A DNA stretch of 64,000 bases from Paenarthrobacter nitroguajacolicus (GTDB lineage: Bacteria > Actinomycetota > Actinomycetes > Actinomycetales > Micrococcaceae): NCBI RefSeq assembly GCF_007786235.1, contig NZ_VNFK01000003.1, positions 1-64,000 on the forward strand, read 5' to 3'. Shown here piece by piece: positions 29,275-37,744 of the stretch (position 1 is its first letter; each line of letters opens with the position of its first letter). The notes beneath the pieces are model-generated. The model was given only the letters and a program-made list of their open reading frames with translations, was not told the origin of the DNA and ran no database searches. The position numbers and the translations under genes were made by a program.

Positions 29275-29958
29275 ATGACCCAGCCTGAATCCCTCGCCTC
29301 AGCCCGCCTCTATCTGTGCACGGATGCACGCAAACGGCAGGGCGATTTTGAAGACTTCGTCGACGCCGCGTTTGCCGGCGGAGTGGATATCATCCAGCTC
29401 CGCGACAAGACCATCGAAGCGGCCGAGGAACTGGAAATACTGGCCGTCCTGCGCAGCGCTGCGCAGCGGCACGGACGACTCTGGGCCGTCAACGACCGCG
29501 CCGATGTTGCCAGTGTTTCCGCGGCTCCCGTGTTCCACATCGGGCAAAAGGACCTTCCGTTGAAGGTTGCCCGCACCTTCCTTCCCAAGCCCGCAGTGAT
29601 CGGCCTTTCCACCCACACTCCGGAGCAGGTGAATGCGGCAATCACGGCCTCCCCCGGGAACGACGGCTTGGACTATTTCTGCGTTGGTCCGGTCTGGGCA
29701 ACACCCACCAAACCGGGCCGGACAGCAGTGGGGCTGGACTTGGTCACATATGCCGCAGAAGCCACTAAGCGCGCAGACGAAACCACCCAGGGCGCCGTCG
29801 AGCTGCCGTGGTTCGCCATCGGGGGCATCGACCTCAACAACGTGGAACAAGTGGTGGCCGCCGGAGCCAGCCGGATCGTCGTCGTGCGCGCCATCACCGA
29901 GGCGGAAGACCCGACGGCGGCAGCCAAGTCGCTGCTCGAAGCCCTGGACGCCGGGTAG
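29275..29958 (+). CDS. thiE: thiamine phosphate synthase
   Basis: Joins the pyrimidine diphosphate and thiazole phosphate into thiamine phosphate. Seen: [33 protein letters not shown] with the diphosphate-binding region, [31 protein letters not shown], and [26 protein letters not shown] start it at the ATG at 29275 (227 aa); a longer frame from 29215 would overlap the riboswitch on the other strand. There is no obvious ribosome site. A TACTCT at 29262-29267 could be the -10 of a leaderless promoter. Confidence 0.94.
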   Translation: MTQPESLASARLYLCTDARKRQGDFEDFVDAAFAGGVDIIQLRDKTIEAAEELEILAVLRSAAQRHGRLWAVNDRADVASVSAAPVFHIGQKDLPLKVARTFLPKPAVIGLSTHTPEQVNAAITASPGNDGLDYFCVGPVWATPTKPGRTAVGLDLVTYAAEATKRADETTQGAVELPWFAIGGIDLNNVEQVVAAGASRIVVVRAITEAEDPTAAAKSLLEALDAG

Positions 29959-29976
29959 CGCCAACGCGGCGGGCAG

Positions 29977-30645
29977 TCAGGCGGTCAGTCCGAGTTCCGT
30001 CATTCGGCGCGCGTGCCTTTCGGCGAGCTCGCCGGTCAGTTTCCTCACCGCGGCCCGGGCGTCGCCGCCGTTCTTCAACGTTGGCCCCACCCTGGGGTGT
30101 TCCATTCCCACGCGTTGTGCCTGCGTCAGGGCTTCGCCTACCAACCGGCGGCCCCATAACGCCAGCCGGGAGGCCAGCCTCGGGTCATCGGCCAACGCCC
30201 GCCTCAACAGGACGCGGAGGACTTCGGTGGCTTGGTCGGGAGATGCCACCCGCTCAACGAACTGCTGCGTCCCGGCATCGAGGAACCCTGCAACAGCACG
30301 GTAGAAGTCCGAGGAAACGGTATCGATGACGTAGGCCTTCATCACGGATTCGAGCCAGTCCCCCGGTTTGGTGCGCTCGTGGAAATGGTCAAAGGACCGC
30401 TGGAAGGGCAGCATGGCCTCCTCGGGATCGATCCCCATTTCGGAGAGTCGATCGCTGAGGAGGGCGAAGTTTCCGTAGGCACCCACGGCTATCTTGGCCA
30501 GTACCGACCGGTCATGGAGTGTGGGCGCGTAGCGGGAATCGAATGAGAGCCGCCCGAACGCGGACAACTCGCCATATGCCATGGCTCCGAAGAGCTCTGC
30601 TGCGAGTTGATCGGCCGAGGCGGGTGGGTCCGGTGAAGTGCCCAT
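29977..30645 (-). CDS. ferritin-like fold protein
   Basis: A 222-aa mostly helical protein of the actinobacterial group labelled ferritin-like fold (related to tRNA-(ms2io6A)-hydroxylase). Seen: [17 protein letters not shown], then [23 protein letters not shown], and [29 protein letters not shown], which supply Glu and His at the spacing of a diiron four-helix bundle. A basic C-terminal region has [22 protein letters not shown]. Function unknown. It often neighbours DEAD helicase genes in this phylum, as here. It converges on thiE. Confidence 0.72.
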   Translation of the reverse strand: MGTSPDPPASADQLAAELFGAMAYGELSAFGRLSFDSRYAPTLHDRSVLAKIAVGAYGNFALLSDRLSEMGIDPEEAMLPFQRSFDHFHERTKPGDWLESVMKAYVIDTVSSDFYRAVAGFLDAGTQQFVERVASPDQATEVLRVLLRRALADDPRLASRLALWGRRLVGEALTQAQRVGMEHPRVGPTLKNGGDARAAVRKLTGELAERHARRMTELGLTA

Positions 30646-30757
30646 GGTCCAAGACTAACCCTGAGGCCTACTAGGCTGGCTCGAAGTGAGTTGGCAGCGA
30701 GGCGTCCCAAACGTGCCCCTGCCCTCACCTCGTACCCACCCCACTGAAGGATCATTA

Positions 30758-31708
30758 ATGAGTCACCCGAGCTACCCGCCCTCGCCCCAGAACGATGCCG
30801 GAGCAGGAGTTCCGCAGATCCCCACCGCGCCCGTCGGCTACGGAGGCCAGTACCAGGCCGGGCCGCAGAACGATTTCCAACCCGGCCCGGGTTCAGCACA
30901 GTACGGGGCTCCAGGGTTTGGTGGTCCCGCCAAGTCCTTCATGGTTACCTGGATTCTCTCCCTGCTCTTGGGTGGACTCGGCGTGGACCGCTTCTACTTG
31001 GGCAAGATCGGTACCGGCATTGCGAAGTTGCTCACGGCGGGCGGCTTGGGCATCTGGTCCATCGTGGACCTCATCATCACGCTCACAGGAAATGCACGCG
31101 ATAAGCAAGGCCGTCCGCTGGCGGGGTATCCGGAGAACAAGAAGAAGGCCTGGATCATCACGATCGTCGTATGGTTCGCCGGGCTCATCATTGGAATCGT
31201 GTCCACGGTGGTGTCTTTGACGCTCGTCGCGGCAGCAGTCCAGGGAGGTACCACGCCTGTCCCGGCCCTCCCCTCGACTTCCCAGGAAGCGCCTCTGCCG
31301 TCGCCGGGGCCTGTCACTGATGCCAACTCCTTCATGGTCACCGTCTCCGACGGCAACACGGTGAAAGTCAGCATCGTCAACTCCGGGTACACCACCGAGA
31401 TTCCCGACATGTCCTACATGAAGCCGAAAAACGGAGGGTTCCTCCTGATGGAGGTTTCGTGGGAAACGGTCACGGGAACCAGCCTTTCGGCTCCGACAAA
31501 CTTCGAGGTCTTCGACGCTGACGGCAACAAGGGAGAGCAGATCTACCTTGAGGAAGCCATGGGGAGCCTGCCTTCCGAGGAAGTCGGACCCGGACAAGTC
31601 CGTCAGGGCGTCATCGCCTTCGACATCAAGAGAGGCCCCACCTCGGTGGTGGTCAACGACGACTTGGGCGATAAGGCTGCCACGGTCACGCTGACGCCGG
31701 CCAGCTAG
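30758..31708 (+). CDS. TM2-domain membrane protein with a C-terminal DUF4352-like extracellular domain
   Basis: A 316-aa protein. Seen: a Pro/Gln/Gly/Tyr-rich N-terminal ~70 residues; a TM2 domain with two helices and the signature GGLGVDRFYLGKIGTGIAKLLT (near 85-110); a third hydrophobic helix near 150; a short Pro/Ser linker; and a beta-rich C-terminal domain beginning NSFMVTVSDGNTV. The start ATG at 30758 has GAAGGA upstream; an earlier in-frame codon at 30686 lacks support. The role is unknown; proteins of this plan are thought to sit at the cell surface. Confidence 0.8.
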   Translation: MSHPSYPPSPQNDAGAGVPQIPTAPVGYGGQYQAGPQNDFQPGPGSAQYGAPGFGGPAKSFMVTWILSLLLGGLGVDRFYLGKIGTGIAKLLTAGGLGIWSIVDLIITLTGNARDKQGRPLAGYPENKKKAWIITIVVWFAGLIIGIVSTVVSLTLVAAAVQGGTTPVPALPSTSQEAPLPSPGPVTDANSFMVTVSDGNTVKVSIVNSGYTTEIPDMSYMKPKNGGFLLMEVSWETVTGTSLSAPTNFEVFDADGNKGEQIYLEEAMGSLPSEEVGPGQVRQGVIAFDIKRGPTSVVVNDDLGDKAATVTLTPAS

Positions 31709-31735
31709 CAGCTCCTCCGGATTCACTGCGCTTCG

Positions 31736-31766
31736 AATGCCCGTTGTCCTTTGGACAGCGGGCATT
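31736..31766. terminator. hairpin AATGCCCG.. / ..CGGGCATT after the TM2 gene
   Basis: A 14-bp stem including one G-U pair around a TTT loop (31736-31749 with 31753-31766). It lies 28 bases after the stop codon and before the RNB gene, and separates the two transcripts. Confidence 0.75.
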
Positions 31767-31817
31767 TGCGTGAGGGCGTCCAAGACTATCCGTGTGTTTA
31801 GGGCTAACCTGATTTTC

Positions 31818-33302
31818 GTGTCACATCATCGGATAGCTCCCAACGTCGACGACTCAACGGACCAGCTCGCGGCGGCCCTTGCCGCGCTAAGGACGGAGCT
31901 GGAGCTGCCTGGAGCCTACCCAGCGGAGGCAGTCGCGGAAGCCCAGGAAGCCGTGGACACCCTTGAGCTCCCTGACCGGGACCTGCGCGATATTCCGTTC
32001 GTGACCATCGACCCGGCGACTTCCACGGACCTGGACCAAGCCCTCTTCATAGACCGCGCAGGCGACGGCTACAAGGTTCTCTACGCCATCGCCGACGTGC
32101 CTTCCTTCGTGGCTCCGGGCGGCGCCCTGGACGCCGAAACCCGACAGCGGGGGCAGACGTTCTACGCCCCTGATGGCCGAATCCCGCTGCACCCGGAGGT
32201 AATCAGTGAGAATGCCGGCAGCCTGCTGCCGGATCAGGACTGCAGCGCCTTCGTGTGGAATTTTGACCTGGACACCGACGCGGAGGTTGTCACCGTTTCC
32301 GTGGCACGTGCCACGGTCCGAAGCCGTGCCAAGCTCAGCTACAAAGGCGCCCAACAGCAGATCGACGACGGCTCGGCCCCGCCCGTCCTGGCGCTTCTCA
32401 AGGAAGTGGGGCTGAAGCGGGTCGAACTGGAACGGCTCCGTGGTGGCGCGAGCCTCAACATGCCGGAACAAGAGATAGTCCAAGCGACCGACGGCGGCGG
32501 GTACAGGATCGCCGCGGCTCCCTCGCTGCCCGTAGAGGATTGGAACGCACAGATCTCCCTCATGACCGGGATGGCCGCAGCCCGGCTGATGCTTGATGGC
32601 AAAGTGGGCATCCTGCGCACCATGCCCGCACCTGACGAGCGTTCGTTGCAGCACTTCAAACGGCAAACCACCGCCCTCGGCAAACCGTGGGACGGACAAG
32701 TCACGTATGGCGAGTATTTGCGGACCTTGGATGCCTCCGATCCCAAGCAACTGGCCATCCTGCATTCGGCTGGGACCCTCTTCCGAGGTGCCGGCTACAC
32801 GCCCTTTGACGGCGAGGTGCCTGACACAATCGTCCAGGCAGCCATCGGCGCACCCTACGCCCACACCACAGCTCCCCTGCGCCGCCTGATTGACCGGTTC
32901 GTCCTGGTGATCTGTGAAGCCCTCAGCAACAACCATGACATCCCCGCGTGGGCGCGTGATGCCCTGCCGACATTGCCCGACATCATGGCGGGTTCGGACC
33001 AGCTGGCCGGACGCCTTGAGCGCGCAGCCCTGGATACCGTGGAAGCGGCGCTCGTCGCCAACCATATTGGCCAGGAGTTTGATGCTGTGGTGATTTCCGG
33101 ATCGAAGCCTTCCAATGGCAACGGAAACGGCAACGGCAGGAGTAATGGGAACGGCAATGGCCCTTACGGCGTTGTCCAGATTGCCGAGCCGGCCGTCACG
33201 GCCCGCTGTGACGGCGAACTGGAGTCCGGGACCCAGGTCAGGGTACGTCTCCTGAAGGCCGACATCGCCAGCCGGGAGATCAGGTTCGAACTATTGGCGT
33301 GA
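31818..33302 (+). CDS. RNB-domain exoribonuclease
   Basis: RNase II/R-type 3'-5' exoribonuclease of 494 aa. Seen: RNB active-site block FVTIDPATSTDLDQALF near residue 62, with the metal-binding Asp residues, AIADVPSFVAPGGALD, TFYAPDGRIPLHP, and AAPLRRLIDRF-type C-terminal RNB residues. It lacks the N-terminal cold-shock domains of RNase R and carries only a short S1-like tail. An Asn/Gly-rich linker (NGNGNGNGRSNGNGNG) sits near residue 440 before that tail. The GTG at 31818 is chosen because conserved sequence begins there; it follows TAACCT by seven bases and has no ribosome site, so it may be leaderless. Confidence 0.88.
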   Translation: MSHHRIAPNVDDSTDQLAAALAALRTELELPGAYPAEAVAEAQEAVDTLELPDRDLRDIPFVTIDPATSTDLDQALFIDRAGDGYKVLYAIADVPSFVAPGGALDAETRQRGQTFYAPDGRIPLHPEVISENAGSLLPDQDCSAFVWNFDLDTDAEVVTVSVARATVRSRAKLSYKGAQQQIDDGSAPPVLALLKEVGLKRVELERLRGGASLNMPEQEIVQATDGGGYRIAAAPSLPVEDWNAQISLMTGMAAARLMLDGKVGILRTMPAPDERSLQHFKRQTTALGKPWDGQVTYGEYLRTLDASDPKQLAILHSAGTLFRGAGYTPFDGEVPDTIVQAAIGAPYAHTTAPLRRLIDRFVLVICEALSNNHDIPAWARDALPTLPDIMAGSDQLAGRLERAALDTVEAALVANHIGQEFDAVVISGSKPSNGNGNGNGRSNGNGNGPYGVVQIAEPAVTARCDGELESGTQVRVRLLKADIASREIRFELLA

Positions 33303-33579
33303 CCCCTTTAAACACGCGATCCGGGCTTTAGGGCTCCCAGAGGATAGACTGGGCCTGTAGTAATGGATGCCCGGTCGTTGATTCAGTTAATTTTTGAACT
33401 CAACAAGCCCGCCCCTACGCGATCTTGAGATGTACCAACTGGTCACCAGTGCCAGTACTTAGATAGCCCGCGATCGGCTTCCACTGGACTTGCTTGCGCG
33501 CCCGTTCGTGCTCCGGTACGGCTCCGCCGCCCCCGTTGAGCATGCAGCGCCAATGCCCAAATGAATAAGGAAACTCCCT
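33303..33579 (+). promoter_or_regulatory. long structured leader before the DEAD-box helicase gene
   Basis: No gene seen in these 277 bases. A good actinobacterial -10, TAGACT, lies at 33345-33350 without a clear -35, which would give a leader of about 220 bases. A 13-base inverted repeat ACTGGTcACCAGT is at 33438-33450, flanked by GTAC on both sides. The ribosome site AAGGAAA precedes the GTG at 33580. Long leaders are usual for cold-induced DEAD helicases; control here is inferred. Confidence 0.4.
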
Positions 33580-35286
33580 GTGAGTGAATTGCATACCCAT
33601 GAAGTCCTGACCGACTCCACCGGAACAGAAACCATCGAACCCGAGGAAACGATCATCTCGGATGAGACGCCCCACGAGATCGAAGAAAAGTCGTTCGCCG
33701 ACTACAACGTCCGCGCCGACATCGTGGAGTCCTTGGCCGACGCCGGAATCACGCACCCCTTCCCCATCCAGGCCATGACGCTGCCGGTCGCCCTCAGCGG
33801 GCACGACATCATCGGCCAGGCCAAGACGGGTACCGGCAAGACGCTGGGCTTCGGCATTCCCGCCTTGCAGCGTGTCGCTGGCCGTGACGACGCCGGTTAC
33901 GCCAAGCTCGCTGTTCCCGGCGCACCCCAGGCCCTGGTCATTGTCCCGACGCGTGAACTTGCCGTCCAGGTGGCCAACGACCTCCAGACCGCCTCGCGCA
34001 AGCGCAATGCCCGGATCGCCACCATCTATGGCGGCCGTGCCTACGAGCCCCAGATTGATGCCCTGCAAAAGGGCGTCGAAATTGTGGTCGGCACCCCTGG
34101 CCGACTGATCGACCTCTACAAGCAGAAGCACCTGAGCCTGAAAAACGTCAAGATGGTGATTCTTGATGAGGCCGATGAAATGTTGGACCTTGGCTTCCTC
34201 CCGGACGTTGAGACCTTGATCGCCGGTACCCCTGCTGTTCGGCAGACGCTGCTCTTCTCGGCAACGATGCCCGGCCCGGTCATCGCCATGGCCCGCCGCT
34301 ACATGACGCAGCCCACCCACATCAGGGCAGCCGACCCGAACGATGAGGGCCTCACCAAGCGCGACATCCGCCAGCTCATCTACCGTGCGCACAGCATGGA
34401 CAAGACCGAAGTGGTGGCCCGCATCCTGCAGGCCCGCGGACGTGGCCGGACCATCATCTTTACCAAGACCAAGCGCACAGCAGCAAAGGTCGCTGAGGAG
34501 CTCGTCGACCGCGGCTTCGCTGCGGCAGCCATCCACGGCGACCTCGGCCAAGGGGCACGCGAACAAGCGCTCCGCGCCTTCCGCAATAACAAGGTGGACG
34601 TTTTGGTGGCCACGGATGTCGCCGCCCGCGGCATCGACGTTGATGACGTCACCCACGTCATCAACTACCAGTGCGTGGAAGACGAGAAGATCTACCTGCA
34701 CCGTGTTGGCCGTACCGGACGCGCCGGTAACAAGGGCACCGCAGTTACGTTCGTTGACTGGGACGACATGCCGCGCTGGGGCCTGATCAATAAGGCTTTG
34801 GGACTCAGCGTTCCGGAGCCCGTCGAGACCTACTCCTCGTCGCCGCACCTCTACACGGACCTCGACATTCCCGAGGGCACCAAGGGCCGCCTGCCGCGCA
34901 ACAAGCGCGTCCTCGCAGGCGTGGACGCCGAGGTCCTCGAAGACCTGGGCGAGACCGGCAAGAAGAATGCACGCACCGGTGGCTCCGACCGCAATGGCAG
35001 CCGGGATGGTGGACGTGGACGCGATGGCGGCCGTGGCCGCTCCGGCAAGTCCGGCGACTCCGCCTCCAGCGAATCCAAGGGCGAAGGCGGACGCAACCGT
35101 ACGCGCCGCCGTCGTACCTCTGATGGTGAAGCAGCCCCCGCTGCCGGTGCCTCGGAAACACGTACAGCAACCGCCGACAACGCCGAGAAGCCGGCGCGCA
35201 CGCGTCGTACCCGCACGCGTCGCCGCAACGGCGAAGTGGTTTCCGGTGAGGCCACTGCGGCCCAGTCCAGCAACGCCGAGGCCTAA
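33580..35286 (+). CDS. DEAD-box RNA helicase
   Basis: ATP-dependent RNA helicase of 568 aa, of the RhlE/CsdA style. Seen: Q motif ITHPFPIQAMTLP near residue 62, Walker A AKTGTGKT near 80, PTRELAVQVAND, DEAD in VILDEADEMLD, SAT in LFSATMP, and HRVGRTGRAG near 370. The last ~110 residues form a low-complexity Arg/Gly/Ser/Ala-rich tail (RDGGRGRDGGRGRSG.., RTRRRR..) expected to bind RNA. It is followed after eight bases by the methyltransferase gene. The GTG start has a good ribosome site. Probably acts in ribosome assembly or mRNA decay with the RNB nuclease upstream. Confidence 0.93.
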   Translation: MSELHTHEVLTDSTGTETIEPEETIISDETPHEIEEKSFADYNVRADIVESLADAGITHPFPIQAMTLPVALSGHDIIGQAKTGTGKTLGFGIPALQRVAGRDDAGYAKLAVPGAPQALVIVPTRELAVQVANDLQTASRKRNARIATIYGGRAYEPQIDALQKGVEIVVGTPGRLIDLYKQKHLSLKNVKMVILDEADEMLDLGFLPDVETLIAGTPAVRQTLLFSATMPGPVIAMARRYMTQPTHIRAADPNDEGLTKRDIRQLIYRAHSMDKTEVVARILQARGRGRTIIFTKTKRTAAKVAEELVDRGFAAAAIHGDLGQGAREQALRAFRNNKVDVLVATDVAARGIDVDDVTHVINYQCVEDEKIYLHRVGRTGRAGNKGTAVTFVDWDDMPRWGLINKALGLSVPEPVETYSSSPHLYTDLDIPEGTKGRLPRNKRVLAGVDAEVLEDLGETGKKNARTGGSDRNGSRDGGRGRDGGRGRSGKSGDSASSESKGEGGRNRTRRRRTSDGEAAPAAGASETRTATADNAEKPARTRRTRTRRRNGEVVSGEATAAQSSNAEA

Positions 35287-35294
35287 AGCCCTCA

Positions 35295-36173
35295 ATGACT
35301 GAAACTGTTTGGGCGCCGGACGGCGGCAACTTGGTGGTGCACGCGGACAACGCGGAGTTCCTCCCTACGCTGCCGGACGGCGCCTTCACACTCATTTATG
35401 TGGACCCTCCGTTCAATACGGGCCGAGTCCAGCGACGCCAGGAAACCCGCATGGTCCGTAACGCGGACGGCGACGGTGACCGCGTCGGCTTCAAGGGCCG
35501 CTCGTACGACACCATCAAGGGCGCCCTCCACAGCTACGACGACGCCTTCAGCGATTACTGGTCCTTCCTGGAGCCGAAACTCGTGGAGGCCTGGCGGCTA
35601 CTGGCCGACGACGGCACCCTCTACCTGCATTTGGATTACCGCGAGGTCCACTACGCCAAGGTGATGCTCGATGCCATCTTCGGCCGGGAGTGCTTCCTCA
35701 ACGAGATCATTTGGGCCTACGATTACGGCGCCCGCGCCAAAAACAGGTGGCCCACCAAGCACGACAACATCCTGGTGTACGTGAAGAACCCCACCAGGTA
35801 CCACTTCGACAACGCCGAAGTGGACCGTGAGCCCTACATGGCGCCTGGCCTGGTCACGCCGGCCAAACGCGAGCTTGGCAAGCTGCCTACGGACGTGTGG
35901 TGGCACACGATTGTGTCACCAACCGGCCGGGAAAAAACCGGCTACCCCACCCAGAAACCCGAGGGCCTGGTACGCAGGATCGTCTCCGCCTCCAGCCGTG
36001 AAGGCGATTGGTGCCTCGACTTCTTCGCAGGCTCCGGCACCCTCGGCGCCGTTGCCGCCAAACTGGGCCGCAGCTTTGTGTGCGTCGACCAGAACGAACA
36101 GGCGATCGCAGTCATGCAAAAACGCTTAGGTGGCAAAGCTGAGTTCCACCAGATCCAGCCGACGGCCTCCTGA
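35295..36173 (+). CDS. orphan beta-class adenine/cytosine-N DNA methyltransferase
   Basis: Site-specific DNA methyltransferase (N6-adenine or N4-cytosine), 292 aa. Seen: catalytic motif IV DPPFNTG at residues 36-42 comes before the SAM-binding motif I DFFAGSGTLGAVAAKLGR at about 245, the order of the beta class. YLHLDYREVHYAKVMLD and TQKPEGLVRRIV are also typical. No restriction endonuclease gene is nearby, so it is an orphan enzyme. It begins eight bases after the helicase stop with no clear ribosome site of its own, so it is probably translated by coupling. The recognition site cannot be read. Confidence 0.88.
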   Translation: MTETVWAPDGGNLVVHADNAEFLPTLPDGAFTLIYVDPPFNTGRVQRRQETRMVRNADGDGDRVGFKGRSYDTIKGALHSYDDAFSDYWSFLEPKLVEAWRLLADDGTLYLHLDYREVHYAKVMLDAIFGRECFLNEIIWAYDYGARAKNRWPTKHDNILVYVKNPTRYHFDNAEVDREPYMAPGLVTPAKRELGKLPTDVWWHTIVSPTGREKTGYPTQKPEGLVRRIVSASSREGDWCLDFFAGSGTLGAVAAKLGRSFVCVDQNEQAIAVMQKRLGGKAEFHQIQPTAS

Positions 36174-36195
36174 GCCCGCTTCCTGGGGGGGCTCA
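36171..36195. terminator. hairpin TGAGCCC / GGGCTCA at the methyltransferase stop
   Basis: A 7-bp stem with an 11-base loop that begins with the TGA stop codon of the methyltransferase gene and ends one base before the stop codon of the convergent marC gene. Moderately stable and without a T-tract. Confidence 0.45.
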
Positions 36196-36196
36196 G

Positions 36197-36805
36197 TCAG
36201 GCAACGCCCTTCACGAAGGCAGTCACGGAGTCGGCGATCATCTGAACGGCGATGGCTGAGAGCAGCAAGCCGGCGATCCTGGTGACAAGCTCCACGCCGT
36301 TCTCGCCCAGCACCCGCTGCACCACACCTGCGAACCGCATGGCCAGGTACAACGACGCCAGCACCACCGCGATGCCCAGCCCAACAGCCAAGTACTCCGC
36401 CAGTTGAGTGGACTGCTGGACGAAGACCATGACTGCCACAATGGCGCCAGGTCCTGCCATCAACGGCGTGCCCAGCGGAACGAAGGCCACGTTCTTGTAC
36501 TTGGCGGCGTTTTCCTCGCCGCTGGTGGATCCTGTCAGCAGCTGCAGGGCGATCAGGACCAGGAGCAGGCCGCCGGCGCCCTGCAATGCGGCCAGCGAGA
36601 TGTGCATGTAGTTCAGGATCGACTGGCCGAAAATCGCGAACACCACGATCACGCCCGTGGCCACCAGGAGCGCCTGGAACGCCGAACGGTTGCGGTCCTT
36701 TGCCGACATTTGAGCCGTCAACGACATGAAAATCGGCACGGTTCCCGGTGGGTCCATGATCACGAACAGAGTGACGATCACCGATGCGAGCAGTTGCAGA
36801 TCCAT
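36197..36805 (-). CDS. MarC-family integral membrane protein
   Basis: A 202-aa membrane protein of the MarC/UPF0056 family. Seen: about six hydrophobic segments; N-terminal VTLFVIMDPPGTVPIFMSLT, which is strongly conserved; and VPLGTPLMAGPGAIVAVMVF in the middle. The family was once linked to multiple antibiotic resistance, but its function is not established. It lies 13 bases after the PHP gene on the same strand, so the two are probably cotranscribed. Confidence 0.9.
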   Translation of the reverse strand: MDLQLLASVIVTLFVIMDPPGTVPIFMSLTAQMSAKDRNRSAFQALLVATGVIVVFAIFGQSILNYMHISLAALQGAGGLLLVLIALQLLTGSTSGEENAAKYKNVAFVPLGTPLMAGPGAIVAVMVFVQQSTQLAEYLAVGLGIAVVLASLYLAMRFAGVVQRVLGENGVELVTRIAGLLLSAIAVQMIADSVTAFVKGVA

Positions 36806-36818
36806 CAGCGGAACCCCT

Positions 36819-37664
36819 TCACCGTATTACCGTGCTGCCGGTTGCCAACTCCTCGATCCGCGCCAAGACCTCCGGCGGCGTCGTGTTTTCGCCCAACAGG
36901 TTCGGTTTGCCCGCTCCGTGGTAGTCCGAGGATCCCGTCATCAGCAGCCCATGCTCAGCCGCAAGCCCACGCAGGAAAGTGCGTCCTTCCTCGGGATTGT
37001 CCCGGTGCTCCACTTCAAGCCCCAGCAGGCCGGCGTCGATCATGTCCTGGTAAGTGCGCTCCCCCACGATGCGTCCCCTCGACGAAGCCACGGGATGAGC
37101 GAAAACCGGAACCCCGCCGGCGGCCCTGACGAGCTCGACGGCGACTGCCGGGTTGGGCGCATAGTGCTGCACGAAGTAGCGCGAATGGGACGTGAGGATG
37201 GACGTGAAAGCTTCCGTCCTGTCCGCGACTACCCCGGCGGCCACCAAGGCATCGGCGATGTGCGGGCGTCCCACGGTCGCACCGGGAGCTACGTGGTGGA
37301 TGACGTCGTCCCACGTCAGCGGGTAATCCTCGGACAAGAGGGTGACCATGTGCTCGGCGCGGGTCAGCCGTGCGTCCTTGGACTTGGTGATCTCCTCCAG
37401 CAAGCCCACGTGGGCGGGATCGTGGAGGTAACTCAGCAGATGGACGCTGATGCCCTGCTCTGTCCGGCACGAGATCTCCATTCCCGGAACGAACGCAATG
37501 CCGTGTTCGCGTGCCGCCGCGGACGCAGACTCCCAGCCATCGGTGGAATCGTGGTCCGTCAAGGCTACGGCGTCGAGGCCTGCCGCGACGGCGGAAATGA
37601 TCACCCCGGCCGGTGTCTCGGTTCCGTCGGAAACATTGGAGTGCGCATGCAGGTCTATCCTCAC
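36819..37664 (-). CDS. PHP-domain phosphoesterase (TrpH/YciV type)
   Basis: Metal-dependent phosphoesterase of 281 aa; relatives are 5'-3' exoribonucleases or nucleoside bisphosphate phosphatases. Seen: MRIDLHAHSNVSDGTETP (PHP motif I), ALTDHDST (motif II), PGMEISC (motif III), and near the C-terminus TGSSDYHGAGK with the last His ligand. A full set of metal ligands appears present. It starts divergently from the aminopeptidase gene 81 bases away and precedes marC. Confidence 0.88.
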   Translation of the reverse strand: MRIDLHAHSNVSDGTETPAGVIISAVAAGLDAVALTDHDSTDGWESASAAAREHGIAFVPGMEISCRTEQGISVHLLSYLHDPAHVGLLEEITKSKDARLTRAEHMVTLLSEDYPLTWDDVIHHVAPGATVGRPHIADALVAAGVVADRTEAFTSILTSHSRYFVQHYAPNPAVAVELVRAAGGVPVFAHPVASSRGRIVGERTYQDMIDAGLLGLEVEHRDNPEEGRTFLRGLAAEHGLLMTGSSDYHGAGKPNLLGENTTPPEVLARIEELATGSTVIR

Positions 37665-37744
37665 TTTCCCAGCCTATGGGATGTGGGCCCGCTTGGAGCG
37701 TTGCGCCGTTGGCCTCCTCACCTAACTGGTGGGACGATGTAACG

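Noticed and set aside
33415..35295. A 626-codon open frame on the minus strand across the DEAD-box helicase gene
   Set aside because: It is Gly/Ala/Val/Arg-rich without motifs, lies wholly antisense to a gene with every helicase motif, and is a high-GC shadow.
35295..36173. A restriction-modification or phage-defence locus
   Set aside because: Only the methyltransferase is present. The neighbours are a helicase, marC and a PHP phosphoesterase, none of which is a nuclease partner with a recognisable defence domain.
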